DNA of 8,135 nucleotides. Origin: Rhodothermales bacterium (GTDB taxonomy: Bacteria; Bacteroidota; Rhodothermia; Rhodothermales; VXPQ01). Shown in pieces: positions 1-6,635 of the stretch. The notes under the pieces were generated by a model. That model saw only the letters and a program-made list of their open reading frames with translations, was not told where the DNA came from and made no database searches. Each line of letters opens with the position of its first letter. Position 1 is the stretch's first letter. The stretch is from the NCBI GenBank assembly GCA_028283985.1, contig JANQSQ010000343.1, positions 1-8,135 on the forward strand, written 5' to 3'. A program made the position numbers and the translations under genes.

Positions 1-454
1 CCCACCGGCCTTCGCACAGCAACGCCTCCCGTGCATACATCCCCGCGGGCACATGTTCCGGGTCGGCCAGCGCAATGCGTTCGTTGTCGGAAGGATTTCC
101 ATTATGACGCCGGACCTGTACAAGCCGATTGGCGACAGGTAGTTCGACAGGCAACGAAATACGGCGTTTTGTATACAGGTATTCCGTCCAGTCGGGGTGT
201 GCGGATACGAAAAGATCGGCGCCGGCCCCGCGCTCGATCTGGCGGGCAAGCAGCGAACTGCCGGCCACGTTCACCGTGACCCGCACGCCCCCCGGCATGA
301 CGCGAAACGTATCGGCCAGGGCTTCCATGACATCCGTCAGCGAAGCCGCGGCATATACATCGAGGGCGCGGTCTTGCGGCGGGAGTCGGCATCCCGTCAG
401 GAGCAAACCGACGCACAAAAGCATGGCAAACCCGGGACCCCCCAGACGATGCAC
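1..454 (-). CDS. modA: ModA-like molybdate ABC transporter substrate-binding lipoprotein (partial, C-terminus off the left edge)
   Basis: Extracytoplasmic binding protein that would deliver molybdate (possibly tungstate) to a ModBC-type ABC importer. Only the first 151 residues are present. I start it at GTG 454-452, which gives a short n-region with an Arg, a hydrophobic core and the lipobox LTGC at residues 19-22, so it is probably a lipoprotein. ATG 424-422 is an in-frame alternative but leaves almost no n-region. Family motifs seen in order: VYAAASLTD (33-41), VAGSSLLARQIERGAGAD (63-80), LFVSA (81-85), VANRLV (107-112) and LADPEHVPAGMYA (129-141). The two serine motifs and the PAGxY motif correspond to the oxyanion-binding positions of known ModA proteins. 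It starts about 22 nt after the TPR gene's stop, so it is likely cotranscribed with that gene. A run of eight G (457-464) lies just upstream. Molybdate and tungstate binding cannot be told apart here. Permease and ATPase genes, if present, lie beyond the window. Confidence 0.88.
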   Translation of the reverse strand, partial: MHRLGGPGFAMLLCVGLLLTGCRLPPQDRALDVYAAASLTDVMEALADTFRVMPGGVRVTVNVAGSSLLARQIERGAGADLFVSAHPDWTEYLYTKRRISLPVELPVANRLVQVRRHNGNPSDNERIALADPEHVPAGMYAREALLCEGRW

Positions 455-476
455 CGCCCCCCCCGGAAACCGGCTA

Positions 477-1379
477 TCAGGACGCTTCCGCATTTTCCCG
501 AATAGTGCGTATCCAGGCTTCGGCTTGCCGCTCATACATCGAACCGTCTTCAGCCAGGGCCACGACTCGACCGAACTGCTCCAGCGCTTCGTTGATCCGG
601 TTGATGCGCAGCAGAAAAACGGCCCGGTTGTAATTGGCGGCGAGATGATCCGGGTCCTGTTCGAGGGCCAGATTCGTTTGCCGGATCGCTTCCATGGGGT
701 TTTGCGGGTCGTACTGATAGGCCCAGCCAAGATCGGCCCGTATATCCACATCTTCCGGGTTCTGTTCGAGCACCTTGCCGAATGCCTCGATGGCGAGTAG
801 CGCCACGTCGGTCTTGCGCTCATTGTAGACCGCTTCCATCCATGCATACAAAAGCGCGCCTGCATGCCGCCAGTCGGCCGTAATCCCGGTGCGGCGGGCC
901 AGGCGCTGCTGCTCGATGGCAGCCCGGTCGATACGTCCGATTTCTGCCATGAATCGGACGAATCCCCGCTGCGCCTCCAGGGCTATTGTTCCACCCTCGG
1001 AGCGCACCAGCGCCTGAAGCGAATCCACCACAGGAGCATACTGACTGGCGACAGGAATAGACTCGAACTCGTCGATTACGGCAGCGCTCCGCATTTCGGC
1101 AGGCATGGCGGCCGTGGGAGCCACTTCAGGCTGGACCCGCTGCCTGGACATCTCGGTGATCATGAAAAGGGCAATCACGATCAGCACAGGAATGCCCACC
1201 AGCATAGCCACCCGCATTCCGAGAGAGCCCATCCTTGCTTCTTCGGAAGTACCGGAAGCACCGGAATTTCCGGGTTGTGGGGCGGCGACGGTATCGGAAC
1301 GCAACGATCCGCACAATTCACACCGGTCGGCATCCTCCACGATCCGGGCGCCGCAATCCGTACAAATCAGGTTACCCAT
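477..1379 (-). CDS. Zinc-ribbon, single-transmembrane, TPR-repeat protein
   Basis: A 300-residue protein of unknown specific role. Residues 6-23 form a treble-clef/zinc-ribbon pattern, CxxC (C6, C9) followed ten residues later by CxxC (C20, C23). A low-complexity Gly/Ser/Pro linker runs to about residue 53. One transmembrane helix follows at about 57-75, rich in Val, Ile and Leu. The rest is mainly helical, with TPR-like repeats at about 193-277: paired helices with Ala/Leu/Tyr at repeat positions and a P-E/D-D turn between repeats (NPEDVDI, DPDHLAA). The zinc ribbon and the TPR domain should lie on opposite sides of the membrane; the orientation is not clear from flanking charges. Its ATG overlaps the end of the HU gene by 8 nt, which suggests translational coupling. 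The gene ends with tandem stops, TGA immediately followed by TAG. TPR proteins usually scaffold other proteins, but no partner can be named here. Confidence 0.85.
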   Translation of the reverse strand: MGNLICTDCGARIVEDADRCELCGSLRSDTVAAPQPGNSGASGTSEEARMGSLGMRVAMLVGIPVLIVIALFMITEMSRQRVQPEVAPTAAMPAEMRSAAVIDEFESIPVASQYAPVVDSLQALVRSEGGTIALEAQRGFVRFMAEIGRIDRAAIEQQRLARRTGITADWRHAGALLYAWMEAVYNERKTDVALLAIEAFGKVLEQNPEDVDIRADLGWAYQYDPQNPMEAIRQTNLALEQDPDHLAANYNRAVFLLRINRINEALEQFGRVVALAEDGSMYERQAEAWIRTIRENAEAS

Positions 1380-1692
1380 GGGATCGGCCCATCTCGCTTC
1401 CCCGGCTGAGCCTTACCGCCGTATCCACCCTGCTGCGCAGGCTTCTGGAAGGACGGAACATCGGCATATACCGCGCCGCGACCGGAACTTCCTCGTTCGT
1501 GCGCGGATTGCGCGCCTTGCGAGGCTGCCGGTACTTGACATGGAAGGTCCCGAACCCCCGAAGTTCAATACCTTCTCCTGATTCCAGCGCCTCCGAAACA
1601 CAGGAAATAAAGCCGTTGATGACCGCTTCCGTTTCAATTCTGGTCATTCCCGTACCCGTGGCAATGCGTTCGATGATGTCAGATTTCGTCAC
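1372..1692 (-). CDS. HU/IHF-family nucleoid DNA-binding protein
   Basis: Small basic DNA-bending protein of the HU/IHF family, 106 residues, acting on the nucleoid as a dimer. The typical N-terminus (MTKSDIIERIATGTGM) supports the GTG start at 1692-1690. The core GIELRGFGTF at about 41-50 and the beta-arm segment with RNPRTNEEV at about 62-70 match the family signature; the Arg-Asn-Pro tip is the residue set that intercalates in the minor groove. Family members are usually about 90-100 residues; this one carries a basic Arg/Ser tail of about 15 residues (RLSRGSEMGRSHG) that reads into the start of the next gene. It is the first gene of the minus-strand operon and faces the M1 peptidase gene across a divergent intergenic region. 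I cannot assign HU versus IHF subunit type, so no symbol is given. Confidence 0.93.
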   Translation of the reverse strand: MTKSDIIERIATGTGMTRIETEAVINGFISCVSEALESGEGIELRGFGTFHVKYRQPRKARNPRTNEEVPVAARYMPMFRPSRSLRSRVDTAVRLSRGSEMGRSHG

Positions 1693-1881
1693 CGTCGTGG
1701 AAGGTTGTTTCAGAAAAATGCGATACGTCGTATACCCGCTTCCTTAACGCCGTGCCGGGCACGTCGTTTCCGGTTGTTCGGACTGCAACGCGCGCCTGAT
1801 TCAGGAACAAGCATCCTGGAGAGGCATACGCCCTTCGTGGTGTTTCGGCGTCTTGCGCCGCACCGTCGCCACCCATTTTGC
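1693..1881. promoter_or_regulatory. Divergent intergenic region between the HU operon and the M1 peptidase gene
   Basis: About 190-215 bp between the HU start (1692, minus) and the first plausible peptidase start (1882 or 1909, plus). Both transcription units must initiate in or near it. It contains a perfect 5-1-5 inverted repeat, ATACG-T-CGTAT (1723-1733), about 30 nt upstream of the HU start codon. I found no convincing match to either the sigma-70 or the Bacteroidota -33/-7 (TTTG / TAnnTTTG) promoter pattern. The peptidase reading frame is open through this stretch from a TTG at 1705, but its conceptual N-terminus is Arg-rich and unlike a secreted protein, so I treat it as non-coding. Confidence 0.4.
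1723..1733. repeat. Short perfect inverted repeat, possible operator
   Basis: ATACG, one base, CGTAT. It sits about 30 nt upstream of the HU start codon, where a repressor or autoregulator could bind. An 11-bp palindrome can occur by chance, so this is weak. Confidence 0.25.
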
Positions 1882-1908
1882 ATGACGTACCGCCTATCGA
1901 TTTACCCG

Positions 1909-3675
1909 ATGATCCGTATTTCACCCACCGTTTCGCTGTTTCTCATCGGTTTGTTGTCGGCGTCAAGCGGGCAGGCCCGCCAACCATCGGACCCCATTTC
2001 GCTGCCATCGCACTCCGATTCGAAAGGGCAAAGCCCCAATCCAACCGTCCATTACGAGATGGACATCACCGTCCACCCGGACCGGCACGCCATGGAGGGC
2101 CGTCAGCGTCTCACGTATACCAACACCTCTCCGGACACGCTCTCCCGCGTATTCTATCATCTCTACTTCAATGCCTTCCAGCCTCATTCCATGATGGCCG
2201 AACGGAACCGGGAGTTGCCGGATCCCGACCCGCGCACGGCGCCCCGCATTTTTGACCTTGGCCCGGACGAAACAGGCTATCACTGCATCGAATCGCTTAC
2301 GCAGGACGGGAATACCGTTTCGCATCGGATATTCGACACCGTCATGGAGGTGACGTTGGCGCGGCCCCTCCCACCGGGCGGCCAGGCCGTTTTCGACATG
2401 ACGTTCGTTTCGCAAATTCCCCTCCAGACCCGCCGCAGCGGGCGGGACAGCCGGGAAGGAATCGATTATTCCATGACGCAATGGTATCCGAAACTCGCAC
2501 AATACGATGCGCGCGGATGGCATGCGGACTCCTATGTCGGCCGGGAATTTTACGCCCCGTTCGGAACCTTCGACGTACGCATCACCCTGCCTTCCGAATA
2601 CATCGTCGGGGCCACCGGAACCCTGCGGAACCCGGACGAGGTCGGCCACGGCTATGCAAGCGATTCGCTCAATACGGATCCCCCTGCGGCGCAAACCGAT
2701 TCGCTGACCTGGCGTTTTTACGCGGAAAATGTCCATGACTTCGCCTGGTCCGCCGACCCGGACTACGTCCACGATGTGCTCGACACGGAGGCGGGCTACA
2801 CGATTCACCTGCTCTACCAGCCGGATGTCGCCGAAGTATGGCAAACGCTCCACGAAGCCGCTCCGAAGATTATGGCGTTCTTCGAGGAACGCTACGGTCC
2901 CTATCTCTATCCGCAGATGACCATTGCGCAAGGCGGAGACGGCGGGATGGAATACCCGATGATTACCCTCGTAACGGGCAGGCGGTCTCCCCCCTCCCTC
3001 CATGGGGTAACGGCGCACGAAGTGGCGCATATGTGGTTCTACGGAATGATCGGGTCGAACGAAGCCGATCATGCGTGGATGGATGAAGGATTCACGAATT
3101 ACGCAACGCGCGAAGCGCTGGCGCACCTTCGCGGACAACCGCGGCCGTCGCATGCGGGTGCGCTGGCCGGTATCCTGAATATGAAGCGCCTGGGCCTCTT
3201 CGAGCCGTTGAATACCCCCAGCGACTGGTTCGATACGAACGTCGCCTATGGCGTGTCCTCCTACTCGGGCGGCGAAATGATGCTCGACATGCTGGGCTAC
3301 GTTATCTCCGATTCGCTGCGCGACCGGTTCCTGCTCGAATACCACCGGCAATTCACGTTCCGGCATGCCGGTCCACACGACGTGGAGCGCGTTGCCGAGC
3401 AGGTATCGGGCATCCGCCTCGACTGGTATTTCCAGCAATTCGGGGATGCAGACTGGGAATTGGACTACGCGGTGCGGAGATTCAGACCAACCCGGGACGG
3501 AACCGCATGGCGCGCGACCATGACGCTGAAAAGGCTTGGACGAGCCGTCATGCCCATCGACCTGCAAATCACGCTCGAAGACGGGTCGGTACAGTGGGTG
3601 CATATCCCGCTGGGCGTCATGCAGGGGCACAAGCCGGTCCCGGAGGACTGGATCGTGGCGGCGCCCTGGGCCTGA
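1909..3675 (+). CDS. Secreted M1-family (gluzincin) metallopeptidase, ended by an in-frame TGA
   Basis: Zinc metallopeptidase/aminopeptidase of family M1, 588 residues from this start. The start is chosen because it gives a clean signal peptide: MIRIS n-region, SPTVSLFLIGLL core, likely cleavage after SSGQA. ATG 1882 (nine codons earlier) is an alternative; neither has a Shine-Dalgarno sequence. The N-terminal M1 beta domain covers about 40-250. The GAMEN-equivalent exopeptidase motif is GGMEYP with E348. The zinc site is HEVAH (H370, E371, H374) plus E393 exactly 18 residues on, within WMDEGFTNY. The probable catalytic tyrosine is Y452 in SSYSGGEMM. A helical segment and a small beta domain follow to residue 588. 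All catalytic residues are present, so this part could be active alone. The product likely acts in the periplasm or at the outer membrane, cleaving peptides. The TGA at 3673-3675 is followed by continued coding in the same frame (next entry), so this is probably only the first half of a longer protein. Confidence 0.9.
   Translation: MIRISPTVSLFLIGLLSASSGQARQPSDPISLPSHSDSKGQSPNPTVHYEMDITVHPDRHAMEGRQRLTYTNTSPDTLSRVFYHLYFNAFQPHSMMAERNRELPDPDPRTAPRIFDLGPDETGYHCIESLTQDGNTVSHRIFDTVMEVTLARPLPPGGQAVFDMTFVSQIPLQTRRSGRDSREGIDYSMTQWYPKLAQYDARGWHADSYVGREFYAPFGTFDVRITLPSEYIVGATGTLRNPDEVGHGYASDSLNTDPPAAQTDSLTWRFYAENVHDFAWSADPDYVHDVLDTEAGYTIHLLYQPDVAEVWQTLHEAAPKIMAFFEERYGPYLYPQMTIAQGGDGGMEYPMITLVTGRRSPPSLHGVTAHEVAHMWFYGMIGSNEADHAWMDEGFTNYATREALAHLRGQPRPSHAGALAGILNMKRLGLFEPLNTPSDWFDTNVAYGVSSYSGGEMMLDMLGYVISDSLRDRFLLEYHRQFTFRHAGPHDVERVAEQVSGIRLDWYFQQFGDADWELDYAVRRFRPTRDGTAWRATMTLKRLGRAVMPIDLQITLEDGSVQWVHIPLGVMQGHKPVPEDWIVAAPWA
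3673..3675 (+). other. In-frame TGA splitting the M1 peptidase from its C-terminal barrel-like region
   Basis: The codons here read A-P-W-A-[TGA]-T-S-P-E-Y-A-L-E-V, and the frame then stays open to the TAA at 5104-5106. One base separates TGA from TGG (Trp), and a W-x-W pair before a T-x-P segment would be natural here. The base after TGA is A, a context known in Escherichia coli to favour misreading by tRNA-Trp. No stable SECIS-like hairpin is evident just downstream. Possible explanations are a nonsense mutation, a base-call error, or readthrough. Confidence 0.85.
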
Positions 3676-5106
3676 ACCTCGCCCGAATACGCGTTGGAAG
3701 TCATGCTGCCGGTCAGACCGCGTAGCGCCGAAATAGACCCGTACGTACGGACCCCGGAATCGGACCGGCTCAACAACACCACGGCGCGACCCGTAGAAAT
3801 TTCTTTCCTGAAACCCCCTTCCCCGAACATGCGCCGGTTCGCCTACGGATGGCGTCCTCTCGTACAGGTCTCGCAATTCTGGGGTCTCGGCGCAGGGGTG
3901 CAATACCGCGGAACGTATCCCCTCGCCGGGAAGGAAAGAAAGGGTATGGTGAAGATCTGGCCGCAGGTGCTCTTCAGCGAAGGAAACGACCCGGACGTCA
4001 GTTATTTCCTGGCGGATCACGAGCCGTCGAATCTTAGAGCGCTCAACGGCATCGATTACGACCTCTCCGCCTCGGAAGAGTACCTGAAGGGGTACCTGAT
4101 AAACTGGTCGGCCCGGGCACAGAAACAATTGGGCGTTGACCAGATCGACTTGCAGGCTTCCTTTTCGGATCCGGACGATCTCCTGCGACCGAGAAGCCGC
4201 CGCCTTACGGTCGGTGCAAAGGGCCGTTTCCTGGTGAGCGACCGCGCCAGGACCCGCTACACGTCCAGCCTCCACCTGCGGGATATGCTTTCCGTCTACT
4301 GGCATCTGGAAGGAGCCAGCGACTGGTACCGATACGCCCTTTTCGTGGAAACAGGTGTAGACGACGATGGGCCCTACACGGCCAACCGGATGTCGATGGA
4401 TCTGGCCCTCGGTATGCCGATCGGACCGTTTACGGGATCGGTGCGTCTGTTCTTCGGAGGCGGAGAGCCGGATGTCCTCTCTCCGGACAAGCGATTCCGC
4501 TTCGGGGGCGTATCTCTTGAAGAACAGTGGAACGACACGGCGTACCGGACTGTGGAAGGGCTCTTCGAAGAACCGTTCCGCGATGCGCCCTGGGTGGCTT
4601 TCGGCGCACCCGGCCCGGTTGCTTACATGCGCCAGACGGAGCCGTATGCCCGCAATGGACACATACACCATGATACCGATGCGCACGCACACCGGAACGG
4701 CGATATGGACATTCACCCGGACGAGGAAAATCTCCCTTTCGCTGCCACGGAAATGACCGCCTTCAGCGCAAGATTGCTGACGCCCCGATTACGGGGCCCG
4801 GCGTTCCTCCGTCCCCTCCGGCTGGAACTGTTTATGGGCATCGGGCATGTAGGAGACCTGAACGAAGAAGAGCGTGACGAGCGCCGGAAACGGACCCTGA
4901 TGGACGCCGGAATCGGCGTGCGGTACGATCTGAATCGCCTGCGGGGATTCGACCGGTGGATCCGGCAATCCGACATCTTGTCGGACCTTGTGCTCGTGGC
5001 GCGCTTTCCCCTGTGGGCAAACGATTACGAATACGCGGACAGCGACGCCCCCTTCGCCTTCCGCTGGCTGCTCGGCGTGCAACTGGACCGCCTCCCCTGG
5101 GATTAA
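3676..5106 (+). CDS. C-terminal beta-barrel-like region of the M1 peptidase, cut off by the in-frame TGA (possible pseudogene half)
   Basis: 476 codons in the same frame as the upstream peptidase. It has no start of its own that I would trust: a TTG at 3694 and an ATG at 3703 exist, but neither has a ribosome binding site or a signal peptide, so a separately started product would lack export. The beginning (EVMLPVRPRSAEIDP, then RLNN) reads like the end of an M1 beta domain. The remainder is rich in alternating polar/aromatic strands with Gly and Tyr, for example LTVGAKGRFLVSD, and near the end LMDAGIGVRYDL, LVLVARFPLW and FRWLLGVQL, resembling outer-membrane barrel strands of the surface-antigen type. 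A His/Asp-rich segment lies at 4660-4731. I infer that this region anchors the peptidase to, or inserts it in, the outer membrane; no family name can be given with certainty. No further stop or frameshift occurs, which suggests the TGA is recent, an artefact, or tolerated. Confidence 0.7.
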   Translation, partial: TSPEYALEVMLPVRPRSAEIDPYVRTPESDRLNNTTARPVEISFLKPPSPNMRRFAYGWRPLVQVSQFWGLGAGVQYRGTYPLAGKERKGMVKIWPQVLFSEGNDPDVSYFLADHEPSNLRALNGIDYDLSASEEYLKGYLINWSARAQKQLGVDQIDLQASFSDPDDLLRPRSRRLTVGAKGRFLVSDRARTRYTSSLHLRDMLSVYWHLEGASDWYRYALFVETGVDDDGPYTANRMSMDLALGMPIGPFTGSVRLFFGGGEPDVLSPDKRFRFGGVSLEEQWNDTAYRTVEGLFEEPFRDAPWVAFGAPGPVAYMRQTEPYARNGHIHHDTDAHAHRNGDMDIHPDEENLPFAATEMTAFSARLLTPRLRGPAFLRPLRLELFMGIGHVGDLNEEERDERRKRTLMDAGIGVRYDLNRLRGFDRWIRQSDILSDLVLVARFPLWANDYEYADSDAPFAFRWLLGVQLDRLPWD

Positions 5107-5139
5107 CGCCCCCTCCAACCTGTAAATCCTGTCGAAGAA

Positions 5140-5931
5140 ATGCTTCGTTTATCGACCCGTACGATCACAGCGCTGACAGGCGCCGCGCTTTTTACTCTTG
5201 CGGCATGCGGCGGCGGACAATCCGAACAGACTCCCGGCCAGAACAAAGCTGCGGACATCGTACGGCAGGCTGTCGCTGCGCACGGCGGCGAGCATGCGGA
5301 CCGGGTGAAGATCGGTTACGACTTCCGGGAATACCACTACACCATCATACTGAACGGAGGAATGTTCCAGTATGAACGCGAGCGCCCGGACTCGGTCGGG
5401 TATATCCGGGACGTACTGAACAACGACGGATTCTACCGGGAAATCGACGGCGCGCGCGTAGATCTGCCGGAGGAAACGGCCGCCGATTATTCCTTCTCCC
5501 TCAACGCCGTCTCCTATTTCATGCTGCTGCCCTTCAAATTGACGGACAACGCCGTGCAAACCCGGTATCTGTCCGAGGAAACCATCAAGGGCGAACCGTA
5601 TCACGAAATTGAAGTCACCTTCCGACAGGAAGGGGGAGGACTCGACTACCAGGACCGGTTCGTGTACTGGTTCCACCGTGACCGCCACACCATGGACTAT
5701 TTCGCCTACGATTACGAAACAGGCGATTCGGGGACGCGCTTCCGGGAGGCATACAATGCGCGTACCGTGGGCGGCATCCGCTTCCAGGACTACCTGAATT
5801 TCACCTCGCCGGTTATCGCAGCGCCCGGAGACCCCATCGAACAAATGGACAGCCTGCTGGATATCCAGGAACTGGATACGGTATCCGTCATCGAAAAGAC
5901 CGGCGTCGTCGTAGAGGAAATTGACGAATAG
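5140..5931 (+). CDS. DUF6503-type exported lipoprotein
   Basis: A 263-residue lipoprotein of unknown function. The signal peptide ends in the lipobox LAAC, with the acylated cysteine at residue 23, followed by GGG and a short flexible linker. The motif AVAAHGG (44-50) starts the mature domain. A strongly conserved-looking central block at about 127-222 includes LLPFKLTD, IKGEPYHEIEVTFRQEGGG, a DxFVYWFHRDRHTMDY segment, and FREAYNARTVGGIRFQDYLN. I recognise this pattern from DUF6503 proteins of Bacteroidota, which probably adopt an open beta-sheet fold like that of lipid- or lipoprotein-carrier proteins; the fold is inference. The ATG lies 33 nt after the barrel stop and has only a weak GAAGAA upstream, so it may be cotranscribed with the peptidase gene. 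The C-terminus is acidic (VVVEEIDE). Confidence 0.82.
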   Translation: MLRLSTRTITALTGAALFTLAACGGGQSEQTPGQNKAADIVRQAVAAHGGEHADRVKIGYDFREYHYTIILNGGMFQYERERPDSVGYIRDVLNNDGFYREIDGARVDLPEETAADYSFSLNAVSYFMLLPFKLTDNAVQTRYLSEETIKGEPYHEIEVTFRQEGGGLDYQDRFVYWFHRDRHTMDYFAYDYETGDSGTRFREAYNARTVGGIRFQDYLNFTSPVIAAPGDPIEQMDSLLDIQELDTVSVIEKTGVVVEEIDE

Positions 5932-5952
5932 ATACCATTCCGGTCGTATATT
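5921..5952 (+). promoter_or_regulatory. Candidate promoter for the DUF2911 gene
   Basis: TTGACG at 5921-5926, overlapping the end of the preceding gene, and TATATT at 5947-5952 are separated by 20 nt. That spacing is long for sigma-70 but fits the Bacteroidota -33/-7 arrangement, whose -7 consensus is TAnnTTTG; TATATTCC matches it only partly. Transcription would begin around 5959 and leave a short A-rich leader (about 5965-5988) before the ATG, typical of Bacteroidota translation starts that lack a Shine-Dalgarno sequence. Confidence 0.35.
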
Positions 5953-5988
5953 CCATCACTTCTTATCCATAACAAAAACAATCACACC

Positions 5989-6558
5989 ATGACTGCAACC
6001 ATGCATCGCACCTTGCTTCCCCTGCTCATCGCAGCAGGCCTTCTCGTTTTCGGCGCCGATTCCGTTGCCGCACAAGACATCATTCCGCCGCCTAATCCGG
6101 CGAGTCCCCGGGCCGTTACCCAAACTTCTTTCAGCGACGGAACCTACGCCAGCATCCACTACGGATCGCCCCGCAAGCGCGACCGGGAAATTTTCGGCGG
6201 CCTGGTGCCGTTCGGCGCAGTATGGCGACTGGGCGCCAACGAAGCGACAGAAATGACCGTGACGCAAGACATCCGGCTCGGAGGCATGGATCTGGCCGCA
6301 GGCACCTATGCCGTTCTCGCCATCCCGAACGAGGAAACATGGACTTTGATCGTGAATGCAGGTCTGGGCATGTGGGGCGCCTTTTCCTACTCGGACGAGC
6401 ACGATGTTCTGCGCCTGGAAGCTCCGGTAAGCATGACCGACGACATCCACGAGGCGTTCACCATCACCCTCGAAGCGAACGAGGAAGGCTCTGCCGGCAT
6501 GCTTTCCATGATATGGGATCAGACGAGCGTGTCCATTCCCGTAACGCCGGTGGAATAA
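5989..6558 (+). CDS. DUF2911-family exported protein
   Basis: A 189-residue protein of the DUF2911 family, common in Bacteroidota and of unknown function. An N-terminal signal peptide (hydrophobic core LLPLLIAAGLLVFGA, likely cleavage after SVAA or SVAAQ near residue 28-29) indicates export to the periplasm. The family signature is clear: ASIHYGSPRKRDREIFGGL (54-72), VPFGAVWRLGANEATEM (73-89), AAGTYAVLAIP (103-113) and WTLIVN (118-123), then WGAFSY and DVLRL. A second in-frame ATG at 6001 would also leave a working signal peptide. The leader upstream is A-rich (CATAACAAAAACAATCA) with no Shine-Dalgarno. It follows the DUF6503 lipoprotein by 57 nt, with a possible promoter of its own. No catalytic residues can be named. 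Confidence 0.9.
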   Translation: MTATMHRTLLPLLIAAGLLVFGADSVAAQDIIPPPNPASPRAVTQTSFSDGTYASIHYGSPRKRDREIFGGLVPFGAVWRLGANEATEMTVTQDIRLGGMDLAAGTYAVLAIPNEETWTLIVNAGLGMWGAFSYSDEHDVLRLEAPVSMTDDIHEAFTITLEANEEGSAGMLSMIWDQTSVSIPVTPVE

Positions 6559-6584
6559 TTCGCCGGATATTCTCCCGGAAAGAC

Positions 6585-6613
6585 GACGCCTCGCAAGGTT
6601 GCCTTGCCTCGTC
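6585..6613 (+). terminator. Hairpin between the DUF2911 gene and ppc, possible terminator
   Basis: Inner stem GCAAGG-TTG-CCTTGC (6593-6607) is perfect. Outer GACG (6585-6588) pairs with CGTC (6610-6613) across an asymmetric internal loop. It begins 26 nt after the DUF2911 stop. The following bases are AAAATC, not a T-run, so it does not look like a standard intrinsic terminator; it may stabilise an mRNA 3' end or be incidental. Confidence 0.3.
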
Positions 6614-6635
6614 AAAATCATGATGCGGACACGCC

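Noticed and set aside
129..800. Plus-strand 223-codon frame across the ModA and TPR genes
   Set aside because: Arg/Pro-rich, low-complexity product typical of an out-of-frame reading; it overlaps two minus-strand genes with clear motifs.
1705..1908. N-terminal extension of the M1 peptidase from TTG 1705
   Set aside because: The added residues are Arg-rich with no signal peptide and would fill the divergent promoter region; a good signal peptide begins at 1909 (or 1882).
3673..3720. Selenocysteine insertion at the in-frame TGA
   Set aside because: No convincing SECIS-type hairpin follows the TGA (only a weak four-pair stem with a G-T pair), and the position fits Trp better than Cys.
1963..4716. 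A 917-codon open frame on the minus strand opposite the M1/barrel gene
   Set aside because: Its codons are exact reverse complements of the sense codons, so it stays open simply because the sense gene avoids TTA, CTA and TCA, as expected for GC-rich codon usage. The sense strand carries the M1 motifs; the antisense product resembles nothing.
5149..5844. A 231-codon minus-strand frame opposite the DUF6503 lipoprotein
   Set aside because: Codon-mirror shadow; the plus strand has a lipobox and family motifs.
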